The notes under the pieces are model-generated. The model was not told the origin of the DNA, made no database searches, and worked only from the letters and a program-made list of their open reading frames with translations. Made by a program: the position numbers and the translations under genes. From Lytechinus variegatus (lineage: Eukaryota; Echinodermata; Echinoidea; Temnopleuroida; Toxopneustidae), in contig NC_054753.1 of the NCBI RefSeq assembly GCF_018143015.1, positions 27,049,462 through 27,113,461 of the forward strand: a stretch of 64,000 nt of DNA, read 5' to 3'. Positions 25,401 through 35,100 of the stretch are shown here, in pieces. Numbering within the stretch: the first letter of the stretch is position 1; every line of letters starts with the position of its first letter.

Positions 25401-25716
25401 GACAGAACTTTTTGTTTTCTAAGGTTCCAGTCTGTGCCTCGCCTCGATGTCAGAATTTAATACAGGATTATAAATCATTATTATGATTATTTATAGGCCT
25501 AATCATGTTTTAAATTTTAAGATTATTACATGTTGCTGGTTTTACATGGTTTAAGATGACTTAGATTAACTTAAAAGTTGAAATTCAATGAATGACTACA
25601 ACTACAAAAAAAGTACAAGTAACATTACTTAGTTTTAGATTCCAACATTTCAACAACAAAAAGATAAGCACTTTCAAAACTATACACTCACACGTTGTGA
25701 CATGGATACGAGCCAT
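16285..25716 (-). CDS. GLT8D1: GLT8D1-like glycosyltransferase 8 domain protein, complete gene (8 exons, 361 aa)
   Basis: Eight minus-strand exons join without a frame break: 25716-25692, 24716-24624, 22122-21921, 21163-21046, 19760-19572, 19196-19030, 17494-17382 and 16463-16285 (1086 nt with stop). The protein is a type II membrane protein with a short cytosolic start (MARIHVTT), a membrane span at about residues 9-26, a stem, and a GT8 catalytic domain from about residue 60. The DXD metal and nucleotide-sugar site is DSD at 169-171 in IFVDSDTITQGDIEEL. The second GT8 signature, HWNGRFKPW, starts at His322 (HxxGxxKPW). Human GLT8D1 is 371 aa, so the length fits. GT8 enzymes of this group act in the Golgi lumen; donor and acceptor are not known from sequence. 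GLT8D2 is the alternative name within the family. Confidence 0.95.
16806..17117 (+). mobile_element. tRNA-derived SINE, family 1
   Basis: The tRNA-like head has an A box (TGGTCTAGTTGG) and a B box (GGTTCAGTTCC). The body contains AGCAAGAAATTTACCC and GACCCAGGTGAGGTGAATGG, and the tail is AT-rich (TATAATAATTATTATTAT). The body matches the minus-strand SINE at 18062-18342. It lies in GLT8D intron 7, opposite to the gene. Confidence 0.85.
17382..17494 (-). CDS. GLT8D1: GLT8D exon 7
   Basis: Acceptor TTACAG next to 17494, donor G|GTGAGT at 17382. It encodes EDVYGSQRGGGHSGPPMM followed by IVFYMKYSPIPPEWHIRHL (residues 266-302), which aligns with the LLIVFYQQHSTIDPMWNVRHLG region of GLT8D1. Its acceptor and first ~20 nt are repeated upstream in a 79-bp array. 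Confidence 0.9.
17475..17850. repeat. 79-bp tandem repeat containing exon 7's acceptor
   Basis: Units start at 17475, 17554, 17633, 17712 and 17790; the last is partial and diverged. Units 1 and 3 resemble each other (TCTGTAATGTTG), as do 2 and 4 (TCTGTAGTGTTG), giving a 158-bp higher-order period. On the minus strand every unit carries a polypyrimidine run, a CAG acceptor and AGAAGATGTTTATGGTAG; unit 5 keeps the AG but reads AGAATATG. Unit 1 is the true exon edge. Confidence 0.93.
18062..18342 (-). mobile_element. tRNA-derived SINE, family 1
   Basis: On the minus strand it opens GTGGAGCGTTGTAGCCCAGT, with an A box TAGCCCAGTGGATTA, a B box GGGTTCAAATCCC and the same body as 16806-17117 (AGCAAGAAATTCATCC, CGACCCAGGTGAGGTAAATG). 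It ends GCTATATAAGCATG followed by an ATTATT tail. It lies in GLT8D intron 6, in the sense orientation. Confidence 0.9.
19030..19196 (-). CDS. GLT8D1: GLT8D exon 6
   Basis: Acceptor CTAG beside 19196, donor AA|GTAAGT at 19030. It encodes residues 210-264, including CSFNPGVFVANVDEWRKQNI, a hallmark GT8 segment. Confidence 0.95.
19572..19760 (-). CDS. GLT8D1: GLT8D exon 5 (DXD exon)
   Basis: Acceptor CCCTCAG beside 19760, donor ATG|GTATGG at 19572. It encodes residues 147-209, LNYARLYFPKIFPDLKGRV then IFVDSDTITQGDIEEL and GHVVAFSDDC; it holds the DSD metal site. The donor is weaker than its neighbours (GTATGG). Confidence 0.95.
19837..20142. mobile_element. Palindromic MITE with ~60-nt near-perfect arms
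   Basis: The left arm runs GGCCGTATTCTGAAGTCGGG then TTTAACTTAAACTCAGG and continues to TTTAAGTATGGA. The right arm is its inverted copy, ending CCCGACTTCAGAATACGGACC. AATG flanks both sides and may be the target duplication. A related, more diverged copy is at 44690-44930. It lies in GLT8D intron 4. Confidence 0.9.
20683..20745. repeat. Terminus fragment of a CAGTGGCGTAAC-type element
   Basis: CAGTGGCGTAACGGGCCC matches the left end of the element at 27967-29479. No partner end is visible, so this is a fragment. Confidence 0.4.
21046..21163 (-). CDS. GLT8D1: GLT8D exon 4
   Basis: Acceptor TATTCAG beside 21163, donor CCG|GTAAGT at 21046. It encodes residues 108-146, KWLSQSSLRKLDYYIKVFDE and onward to KRKELGSP. 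Confidence 0.92.
21783..21913. mobile_element. Short palindromic MITE, family C
   Basis: The ends are CCTGTTTCATAAAACTTCTT and the inverted form of GTGCATGAAACAGGACCC. The core TTGATTGGCTGAGAG is shared with 40888-41043 (TGATTGGTTGAGAAG). It sits 8 bp beyond the exon 3 donor of GLT8D. Confidence 0.78.
21921..22122 (-). CDS. GLT8D1: GLT8D exon 3
   Basis: Acceptor CCTCAG beside 22122, donor AAG|GTATAG at 21921. It encodes residues 41-106, including NVLICSDATTLGGMVAAMNS and FYLVVDQDSLDHL, the nucleotide-binding start of the GT8 fold. Confidence 0.95.
22757..22860. repeat. Half copy of MITE family A
   Basis: AGAGAAAGTCCACTGCAAC, AAAAATCCCACAAGCATA and TGAAAATTTGAACAAAAC match one arm of family A. 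The second arm is missing. Confidence 0.55.
22976..23411. mobile_element. Long near-perfect palindromic MITE (~435 bp)
   Basis: Arms of about 200 nt mirror each other from GGCTCGAATTCACAAAGGTG on the left to the inverted copy ending CCTTTGTGAATTCGGGCC on the right. They include GCGCCAAATTGACGCCTG and CCATGGTTTATGCAGATTTC segments. At the centre GTGGACTCATGAATAAAA is tandemly doubled (23182-23226). Both arms carry a TTACCATGGTTA / TAACCATGGTAA word. It lies in GLT8D intron 2. The high arm identity suggests a fairly recent origin or arm homogenisation. Confidence 0.92.
23487..24340. repeat. Dispersed repeat B, copy 2
   Basis: Same orientation and same end sequences as 7140-7962: AGACCAAAAGCTTCAGTCTC at the left and AATCCCCAGAAACGATGG at the right. 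The middle half has diverged. It keeps TTGCCATCTTGGATGACGTCATC. It lies in GLT8D intron 2. Confidence 0.65.
24482..24596. repeat. Half copy of MITE family A
   Basis: TTAGATTTTGATAACATTTC through CATTTTGTTGGGGTGGA matches one arm only. It abuts GLT8D exon 2 (28 bp away). Confidence 0.6.
24624..24716 (-). CDS. GLT8D1: GLT8D exon 2 (membrane span)
   Basis: Acceptor AATTCAG beside 24716, donor AAAG|GTAATG at 24624. It encodes residues 10-39, ITLCLVALAIYVLYFHV then PRSASGEAVAEVK: the signal-anchor helix and the start of the stem. Confidence 0.9.
25692..25716 (-). CDS. GLT8D1: GLT8D exon 1 (start codon exon)
   Basis: ATG at 25716 encodes MARIHVTT plus one base, then the donor GT|GTGAGT. It is chosen because it joins in frame to the membrane-span exon and supplies the short cytosolic end typical of Golgi type II enzymes. 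An upstream AACTTTCAG at about 25771-25779 on the minus strand could be a 5' UTR splice acceptor. Confidence 0.85.
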
Positions 25717-26187
25717 CTTTTTAATTTTTTCCCTCTGATCAAATCTTGAGTTTATCTGTTACGTCTGAAAGTTAGAAAAGGAGACCAGCATAGAATATGT
25801 GACTGCCACACTCAGCTCAGAACCTCAGACTCAGTGCAGTGTCAACAACAACAGCAACGCTCCAAGTCCAACAGACAAAACAAACAGCTCAGCTCTGAAG
25901 ATGACTCCCTCCAATATCAATAACCGGGACTACACAAATGCAAATTGAAGCATCAGCAAAATTCATCATTCGAAGACTTCCGTCTATCAAATGCAAGCGA
26001 AAATTCCAAAGATTTACAGGAAACGTGTCAATTTCTAAGTGATGCAACTCATTATCAGAAATTTAATTAAGATGTAAACTTCAACAAGTCAGGGGAAAAA
26101 AATTGAAATCGAGTTCGTGGACGTGGGCCCAGGGACCTCTCTATATGCGAATCCCTCTAACGCTCGCTCTCATCTCTCGCTCGATCG

Positions 26188-26237
26188 ATTTGCATGACGT
26201 CGAATTCGAACGCGCGCCCCGTTGCTGGCGACGTGGC
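26188..26237. promoter_or_regulatory. Cluster of octamer, CRE and UPRE-like words upstream of GLT8D
   Basis: ATTTGCAT (26188-26195, octamer) overlaps TGACGTC (26195-26201, CRE-like), and GACGTGGC (26230-26237) resembles the XBP1/ATF6 core. The cluster sits about 0.5 kb upstream of the GLT8D start codon in a locally CpG-rich stretch (26100-26260). Regulation is inferred only from motif matches. Confidence 0.3.
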
Positions 26238-26647
26238 ATCCACAGTGCAAATTATACGTGGCCAAAAAAAAAACATGAAGAAATTCGTGATTAGGAAGTT
26301 ATTTTGACCAATTAAAAATACGAGTCATTGGGAGGTTATCATCAGGCTCATCAAATATAGAGCCAACAGATGCATCTACTGCAAAATGCGGTCATGCCGC
26401 AGGCCAGGGGGGGGGGGGGGGGCGATATTCATGTTCACATAATAGACCTATTAATGTGTTGTTTTTGTTCCTTTTTGCCTAATCAACCATGCAGAATATT
26501 TGTGATGAGGCTATCTTTATCAGCATTTATTTTACCCCATTGACATTTATAATTTCAGGGTATATTATAACGAAAAAGAAAAAAATCACTAAGAAAGAGA
26601 AACATATAACAGGAAAACATTAAAATTAGTTGACTTCTTTATCTCAT

Positions 26648-26792
26648 CAGGGGCCGCGGAACCGGGGGGCTGGGGGCTTCAGCCCCCCCCCCCCACACAC
26701 ACACTTTTTCCCAAACCATGTATAAAACCGCAAAAATTACCATACTTAGTGGTCAGCCCCCCCCCCCTTTGAAAACCGTTCCGCGGCCCCTG
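26648..26792. mobile_element. Short GC-rich MITE with CAGGGGCCGCGGAAC termini
   Basis: The ends CAGGGGCCGCGGAACCGG and CCGTTCCGCGGCCCCTG are inverted copies, flanked on both sides by CTCAT. It holds two poly-C tracts. A single end recurs at 27937-27958 and a degraded copy lies at 53474-53622. Confidence 0.82.
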
Positions 26793-27936
26793 CTCATGCT
26801 TGGATGAAAATTTGATGATACAATTTTCCTATAATTGTTTCTCTCCTTCGCCGGCATCCCTCTTTGCCTGCTTACTTTTTAAACAATGAAAGAATTCATG
26901 AGTATTTGCGAGAATTAGCACATTTCAAGCTGATCTTTATTTCCATGCATGGCCCTGGGAAGCGATCGGGGCTGCTGACGCAAGATTTTCATTGAGGGTG
27001 CTTCGTTTGTGCTATTTTCCAAAGACACTGAAATCTGGTAGGTATATAGGCGGTATGATAAATGGCAGAAAACAAAATTAACGACATGTTGTTGCAATGG
27101 GCCCCCACTTTTTTTTGCTTGTCAAATTTCTCAGGACCAAAACCACCGTCTTCATTTTTTCGTGATCGAAACCATTTTCCTTTTTTTGGATTGTCAAATT
27201 ACTTCAGCACCCCAATCAAAAATTATTCACAGAAGGGCTCTGTTTTTTCCCATCTAGATTTTTTTAAAGATTATTTGTTAATCCCCCTCTATTTTTCTTT
27301 ACTATTCTTACAAAACATGGGGACATTCGATTATGATGTTTTGTACGCTACGAGATTGCACATTATTCAATTCAATTCATTTTTTTAATATCATTTCTAT
27401 TCAAAACATAATACAAAGTAATATAAAGCAATACAAATCAAGTACAATTTTATAGAAGGGCATTCTTACAGAAAAAAACAGTATAATAATAAAGCATATA
27501 AAAAAATGCGAGCACACTGTAGGCCTAATCTGCATGATTAACAACTATTTGTAGAAGTGAATGAAATGTACAAAAATAAAACAGAAGTCCATGATTGACA
27601 TCATTATAACTTGCAAACAAAAATGAGATTTATTTACACGTTTCATTGATAATTTTGGATTTAATTATTATTATTTTTTTTTTTGGGGGGGGTATTTGTT
27701 TATTTTCAATCGAGTAAGCTGAACTCATTCGCCATTGACATTGTGTTTTTATCAATTTGTGAGGCATCGATCATTATTCATTATAAAATGTGTTGAAAAC
27801 ACTTGCTTGCAGTGGATAAACAATCGGCATTTTACTCATGTAAAGTTAAATTTAGATATATAATATTTTTCATTTCATCAGTAGGCCTATACACCTATTG
27901 CACATCATGTCGCATAAACGCCAAGACACCAAAACA
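26793..27936. other. Non-coding intergenic stretch, nothing recognised
   Basis: AT-rich DNA upstream of GLT8D with no supported gene or element. The frame at 27062-27388 has no family character. Confidence 0.4.
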
Positions 27937-27966
27937 GGGGCCGCGGAACGGTTTTTAAAGTGAGGG

Positions 27967-29479
27967 GCAGTGGCGTAACAGGCGGGGGGCGGGGGGGGGT
28001 CACTTACATTGACGAGTGGATACCATGCACGACCCAAAAAAAACACGTAAAAAGGATGTCTTTTTCACGATTGGCCACGTTACGTACCTAACGTGATAAG
28101 GGTGTCAAAAACACAACATAATGAAAAAAGGGTATCTATTTCGCTAGGAAAATTACGTGTTTAGGGTCTAATTTGCGGGGATGATGAAACAAAATTAATA
28201 TGTTTTATAAAGGATGTCCTTTTTGCCCCCAACACTTCGTGTTTGTAGTCCGATTTGGGCGAGGTGTTGAAGGTAGGGTCGTACTATAAAACCAAATAAG
28301 GTAAAGCCGACGACCGAAGGACCCGTAACAACAAAACATTGTTTAGGGGTTCATTTCAGGGAATATTTGCCAATAGTATATCGTTTTGTTTCCAATACTT
28401 GTTAAGGGTAGGGTTTCACTCGCCAATACTTAAGGGGTGCATTTTCAGAATATGGAAATTACGTGTTTAGGGTGCTTTTCGATATCCCATGGTCCCGCAT
28501 GGTATCCACTCGTGAATGGAATTGTGCTAATAGAGGAAATAAAATAAATTACAGGAGACAACGTATAATGAAATGAATGAAAACAATGAAATGTGTTATT
28601 TGCTGAATATAATGGAGAAATCTGTCACATAATTAGAATTTAATTTCAATAGGTAATTTTTTTTCCAGCTCGCTTTGTTTGCTGGCGACCTTTTTCCCAC
28701 ATTGCTATGTTTTGCCCCCTCAAAATATTTGGTTCAACTGGGTTGAATATAGATGTTTTGTGGAAAAGCTATATATACCCGCGATTTGATTAACTAGCGG
28801 CAATCTACAAGGTTTAAATGGCTTTAATATCAAGATGTATAGGGGGCTCCGCCCCGGACCCCAACCACATAGCACTGCGTATGGAAGGGTTGGGCCATGG
28901 CCCCAAAAAGTTCTACAAACAAGAACCCCCCAAAAGAAGGAAAGACAAACAAAGGAAAAGTGTAGGATATGATTTTATTTACTGAATGTAATGTCAAAAA
29001 ATATATCAAAAATAGATTCTCATGATAACGTGATTTTTTTCGCTCGCTCGGGACTTTTATTAAGCAGCTTTTTAGCACATGGACCATACTGCGCCCCTCT
29101 TTTTTGTTTTGTCTACTCTGCGCGCTACTGCCGCAAATAATCCTGTTCACAGTGGCGTCAGTACAGATCACAAAAAAAGGAATGGAAAGAGGCTTGAGAA
29201 GAGTGAAATATATTCTCTGGATATCATGTCAAAATCTATCACAAAATAATTGGATTTTGTATTAAAAATGTCAAAATTTTGCTCGCTCGCTTGGCTCGCA
29301 ACTCCTCCTCTTTATTTTTAAAGATGAATTATGCCTAATACGCAATGTCTGGCCCTCTCAAAATCGTCGCCCCAGTCGTCGCCTCATTACACCTCATTAC
29401 ACCTGTTCATATCATGATGTGACCGGGAAATGTTTGGCTCTTGCCCCCCCCCCAGCCTTCGACCCCTGTTCCGCCGCTG
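27967..29479. mobile_element. CAGYGGCG-ended element with three internal modules
   Basis: The left end CAGTGGCGTAACAGGCGGGG is mirrored at the right by CCCCTGTTCCGCCGCTG. The interior has three imperfect modules, each with a GCTCGCT-type word (around 28670, 29040 and 29282) next to an ATGTCAAAA/ATCACAAAA A-rich block. The element at 27985-28521 is inserted near its left end. Confidence 0.6.
27985..28521. mobile_element. Truncated second copy of the 1133-1678 element
   Basis: The left end GGGGGTCACTTACATTGACG and the body (ACGTGTTTAGGGT words, GACGACCGAAGGACCCG) match 1133-1678. The right end stops after TATCCACTCGTGAATGGA and lacks the terminal C-tract. It is nested in 27967-29479. Confidence 0.8.
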
Positions 29480-30555
29480 GTGGGGGGATGACCGACCAAA
29501 AAATTATAATCTTATGGTCATTTTTTTACACGCGATTTTGGCTCCTGAAACGTACTGAATTGGCGAAATAACAAACGAAAACAACAACACAGTCGTGTTT
29601 AAGGTCTTTTTATTCTTTTCATTCAATTTTATTTTTTTTATTGCATATAGGAAATAAAATTCGACAACGAAAATCGATTACTTAAACTCATGAAAATATT
29701 GACTCCATAAAAAGTCAGGATGAGGAGATTTACTTTCTCCAAATTCAAGAGAACCTCTTTGATCTATAGTTTTCCGGATATAAAAATGAGTAAAATTGTA
29801 TAAATAAAAAGTATGATTTTTGTTCAAAGACATTTGCACTAAATATCTTATATTTAATGAACAAGGAATATAAATTGAATCATTCATGACTAAAATCTGG
29901 GCAATTTCATAGAATATGTACACCCAATACATTATTTGTAGAACGTTCCTGAATTATTATCTGTTTTCTAGTTCTTAACAAAATATGTAATACTTTCAAA
30001 ATTGGCGTGAGCAGTAGGCCTGTATGCTACCCGAAGTGAAGTAAGAGTGAAGGAAAAGGGAGTTACGCGTAGTTTTTTTTTAATGAAAAAGGCCTAAAGA
30101 GAAAAACGGTACACAATATCGTGTAAGCAAGGGAATATACACGTTTATTGGGTAATAAATTACATAGATATTTGCCCAACACTGAGTAAAATTTACACAG
30201 CATTTGGCGTTGTTTTATCAAACACACACGGCTGGTGTGGCTCCATCATCATAGGTAGAATGATACAGATATCCACTGCACCGTCTGCACATAATTAGGG
30301 GATTTCGACAGTTTGCGACTAAATAGAGATGTGACGTTATAGCTCTTATCAAGTCAAGGTGCGAGTAGCCCGTGATAGCTACAATTACAACATTACATGC
30401 ACTTCAAATCGTCAAAGGGAATCGATAGCTCATTCCAACTTTCACCCAATCAGTCAGCAGTATTTTCGTGACGTCATAGCAAGGAGCAGATCTATATCGA
30501 CGTAGTCTCAAGTTGGGTGTCGAAGCTTGAACCCGGCTACATTCTCAAGCCCACA
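29480..30555. other. Intergenic stretch downstream of alkaline phosphatase 1
   Basis: AT-rich to 30140, then mixed. No gene is supported. It may include the far 3' UTR of the phosphatase. Confidence 0.4.
30144..30149 (-). terminator. Candidate polyadenylation signal of alkaline phosphatase 1
   Basis: Minus-strand AATAAA about 725 bp past the stop codon, followed by a GT-containing stretch. No closer AATAAA was seen. It is not confirmed as the used site. Confidence 0.3.
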
Positions 30556-30791
30556 CACTGTAAAAACTGCGGTGTTAAAACTGACACCAATTGGTGTTAA
30601 CAGAGGACCACACCCTGAGGTGTTAAAATTACACCCTGGAGATTAAACATAACACCAAAGAGTGTAAATGTAACAACAAAAGGTGTTGTAATAACACCTA
30701 TAGGTGTAAGACTAACACCACCAATTTAACACCGGTGTAAAATAACTGGTGTCCTCTATGTACACCGGTTAACACCACCGTTTTTGCTGTG
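30556..30791. mobile_element. CACTA-like MITE packed with GGTGT/ACACC motifs, copy 1
   Basis: It begins CACTGTAAAAACTGCGGTG and ends with the mirrored CACCGTTTTTGCTGTG. About 15 GGTGT or ACACC words occur in both orientations (for example TGACACCAATTGGTGTTAAC). CACTR-type termini with subterminal motif arrays are features of CACTA/EnSpm transposons. It starts 82 bp past the stop codon of phosphatase 1, so it is probably transcribed in the 3' UTR. Confidence 0.75.
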
Positions 30792-30872
30792 CAGGCCGGT
30801 CGCGGATCAATCGGATCGTATATCGGGGTGTGATCATTTCATAATAATATAAAAGCTATCTTGGATGCAGTC

Positions 30873-31147
30873 TTAAAATAAGTATGTGATCAGTGCAGAC
30901 AGCAGAGCCATAAGCGAAACGCGAGCTGCACCCGGGATGATGCTCGTGGCAGAATTCATACACGCGTTCGTCGAGTCATATTGGTCATAGCATCCCGCGT
31001 AGCGCATCACGTGGGCAATATAACTCTGTTCCTGGACCCCGTGAAAAAGGTGAGCCATCGGTCCGGTGGCATAGATTGCTACATCGTCACCACCGTGGGT
31101 TTCTGAGCTGAGTGGTACTATAGCCTCTTGGAGGTAATCAGCATCCT
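30873..31147 (-). CDS. ALPL: Alkaline phosphatase 1 exon 9 (C-terminal, GPI signal)
   Basis: Acceptor TTCATAG beside 31147, TAA at 30873-30875. It encodes residues 435-524: the active-site ETHGGDDVAIYATGPMAHLF stretch, the conserved GVQEQSYIAHVMRYAGC, then the hydrophobic tail. Confidence 0.95.
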
Positions 31148-31663
31148 CTATGAATAAAATGATAAAAACAAAAGTGATCAATCGAAGCAGTAAAACAAGG
31201 GAGAAAAAAATGGCACTTCTAAGCCTTTCAGTGAAATTTTGCTTAACGCTCGCAGAATTTGAAATTTTAATATCTATATGTGTTTTACATAGCAGGTCTA
31301 CTGTTTTGGGTAAAAACAAATAATGGGAGAGAGAAGAGGGAAAAATAAACTGCATTCTGCTTTGTAAATGTAATTTGATAAGTTTTATTCCTGGGTTGTC
31401 ATGTTTTTCAAGCAATCTGCTTATGACAATCCTTCTGCAACTTTAAATGTTAAATTTTCTTTTTTGGTAGTAGATCATATTTGTTTAGAATGACTTTTTT
31501 ATTTTGTTTTTTCTTTGATTCATACCAAAATCAATTACCGACATATTATGTTTGTTACGTAGTATTAGTATTCGTCACCAGGAGTCGTCGTCGTCGCAGT
31601 AGTAGTAGTAGTAGCAGCAGTGTTAGTAGTAGTAGTAGTAGTATAGTAGTAGTATTAGTAGTA

Positions 31664-31701
<38 letters not shown>

Positions 31702-31912
31702 ATAGTGGTAGTGGTAGTAGTAGTAGTAGTGGTAGTAGTAGTAGTAGTAATGGTGGTAGTAGTATAGTAGCAATAGAAGTAGTAGTAGTAGGAGTAGAAG
31801 TAGTAGTAGTATAGTTATAGTAGAAGTTGTAGTAGTAGTTGTTGTTGTAGTAGTAGTAGTTGTTGTTGTTGTTGTAGTAGTAGTGGTGGTGGTAGAAGTA
31901 GTAGTAGTTGTT

Positions 31913-31998
<86 letters not shown>

Positions 31999-32062
31999 TG
32001 TTGTTGTTGTAGTAGTAGTGGTGGTGGTAGAAGTAGTAGTAGTTGTTGTAGTAGTAGTAGTA

Positions 32063-32119
<57 letters not shown>

Positions 32120-35100
32120 CTTGTTTATTAATGGATTTGTTGATTCGGCAACTGCTGCTGATTGAAATAAAAGGGAGGTTCACCCTAGCAAAAAAGTTTA
32201 TTGTTAAAATAGCAGAAAAGAATGATAATATTGGTGAAGTTCAAGAAAATCGAAAACTTTGAATTGATGGATTTGACGGATTTTCTTCAAACCTTCACCA
32301 ATACTTTTGAATATAAATATAGTATTTTGACAACAAAAGTTTGGTCGGGGTAAACTACCCCTTTAATGAGGGAGTTGATGAAGAGTGGCTCACCGGTATC
32401 TATAACAGTTAGGTTTGTTCTCATAGTAAAATTCATGTAACTTTCCCGAACTGCTCTGGCACCAGGCCCGTTCAGATAAGCTAAAGTGGTATAGGGTAAA
32501 TCGTCCTCCCCGTCAGACCCGGATAAACCTAGTGACAAAGAAAAGGGGGAGGTTAAACATAGAAACACACAGACTGTCTCGGTCATCATGAGAAAATTTC
32601 ACGACATTACACAGATGCTTTCTGGAACGTTGAGACTCTATTGTCAAAAGCCCTTCCTTACAAAGCAGCCTTTGTCGAAAATCGGGGAATCAAAACCGAC
32701 AAACGACATGCACTACACTGTAAAAAACTGCGGTGTTAAAACTGACACCAAGACCACACCCTGAGGTGTTAAAATTACACCTTAAAGATTGAACATGACA
32801 CCAAAGAGTGTAGATGTAACAACAAAAGGTGTTGTAATAACACCTATAGGTGTAAAACTAACACCACCAATTTAACACCGGTGTAAAATAAGTGGTGTGG
32901 TCCTCTATGTACACCGGTTAACACCACAGTTTTTGCGGTGTACATTTGCAATATTATTTCTCGTTAGCTCCGAACCCTAGGACAATCTGCTGTTCCGGTT
33001 CACAAATCTTCGACAATGACCTCTAACCTATTCATTCACTAAACTGCGGTGTTAAAACTGACACCAATTGGTGTTAATAGAGGACCACACCCTGAGGTGT
33101 TAAAATTACAACCTAGAGATTAAACATAACGCCAAAGAGTGTAAATGTAACAACAAAAGGTGTTGTAATAACACCTATAGGTGTAAAACTAACACTACGA
33201 ATTTAACACCGGTGTAAAATAACTGGTGTGGTCCTCGATGTACACCGGTTAACACCACAGTTTTTGCTGTGTGTGGATTCCAGCATAACCAAAATGTTTC
33301 TTTTCAGTCTGATTAAATTCCAACCATGAAGGGCAAAAAATAGTGACGACTCACAAATGTCACAGGTATCAGCGTTGCTCAACTCCTTAATTTTGTCTGC
33401 AAAAGGGTTTAGTTCCACTAAAATTCGGGTACACCGCGACGCAAAACGCTTATTAAAAAATAGAAAATACATTGTCGATTGCCCTTCATGACAGTGTCCA
33501 ACCAAGAAGTCTCCGTCGAAAATCTGTTATCAAAACCGTGGTTTCGTCATGGACTCTGGACAACCGACACTTGCAATTTTTCGTCAGGTCCGAAAATTAG
33601 GACGAACTACTGTTCCGGGTCACCAATATTTAACAAAAACCTCCCAGCTGTTCTTTGTCATTTGACGGACATTTTCAATACATTTACTGTGTCTTTTAAT
33701 TCTTTCCATTGGGCGCAAGGGCGGAAATCCAGGGGGGGGGGCACGCCCCTTACCCAAAATAGTAGCGGGGACACAATATCAAATGCACCCCTATTTTTGG
33801 TCTTTTATGATGGAAAGAAATACATCATTCAAAATAAAGCATGTATTTTGGACGAGATGACCAAACTTTTTTGGTGATTACCTTCTTCGTTTTTTTTTGT
33901 AAAATTTTCTGGCCCCTGCCTGGTCCCCTTACCTTTTGGGAGAGTTTTCCGCCATTGGTTGGGAGCGCGGGGGGAGGGTCGGTAGGATCTTTCTTTATGT
34001 CATTCGTATCCTTACCGAGAATCTTATTACCCCTTTCAGGGTATCCAGCAATCCCCATCGTGTGGGCGTGGTCTGCGGTTACTATGATAAGTGTATCACT
34101 ATCATCCGTCATCTCTAAGGCCTTAGCAACGGCGTCTGACATTGCTATGGTGTCTCCAAGGGCGTTGTAGGCGTTGCCAGCATGGTGAGAATGGTCGATA
34201 CGTCCGCCTAAAAGAGAGAGAGAGAGAGGGGGCGGGATGGGGATTATTATATGATTTTTTTATAAACACGTTTAATGATCTCAAGCAGAAAAAAAATAAT
34301 GATTTATTATCATTGCCATGATGATTAAGTTTATATATTTTGTTAGATCACGTGACTCATTCAAAGATTGACATTTTTAAAAGCATTTTATATTACAAAA
34401 AAATATGGGGCAGCTGCATGCTCGTATATGACGTCACAAATAAAAAAAAAGGAAATTCTATACTAGTAACTTTCTGATCTTTGACTGATTTTCATCAAAC
34501 CTTCACCAGTATTTTTTTCTGGTGTTTTTGCAACAAACTTTTCTTTCCATTTAATCAGAGGGCTTCCGCTCAGAAAGAGCCTTCGTAGCTTTATAAAACA
34601 CAATATTAGTAAGTGAAATACCTTCAACAGCGAGGAAGAATCCCTTTTCTTCTCTTTTGAGGATCCTGATAGCTTTTTCCGTCATGGCAGCAATACTCGG
34701 ATCATTGCCCTCTTCGGACTCGCTGGCATATCTCATGTGAGACTCTTCGAAGAGGCCTATAGTGGGCGAGAGAAAAATAAGTCAGGATCATAATCCTGGA
34801 GGTGCCGTGGCCGAGTGGTCTAAGGCGGCTAGCTATACATAAAAAGTCAGTGGTTCGATCCCCGGCCGCGGCACCTACGCCCGTGAGCAAGGCATTTAAT
34901 GTGCAATGCTCTTTTATCCTGCTTTCAAATAAATGGATATAGCTATACAGTGCGTCCCAGAAAAAACGAAACCGAGATTTAGCGATGATTTATCATAACT
35001 TAATCGTAAATAAAATAGACAAATGACCTACCAATTTAAAGCTTAGAATCTCCTCTTTCATCTGATATTACTTAGATAATTCCTCATTCACGCATGAGTG

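Noticed and set aside
27062-27388. 108-residue plus-strand frame as a membrane protein
   Set aside because: Its Phe-rich composition comes from T-rich DNA; there are no splice sites, motifs or homologous features.
31815-32183. Long single-residue frames (poly-Leu, poly-Val) over the AGT array
   Set aside because: They are the translation of a trinucleotide repeat, fall in an intron, and lack any unique flanking domain.
34799-34875. Functional tRNA-Leu gene
   Set aside because: The acceptor and D arms pair, but the anticodon stem does not and the long variable arm of tRNA-Leu is absent; a second diverged copy with the same tail shows it is a SINE.
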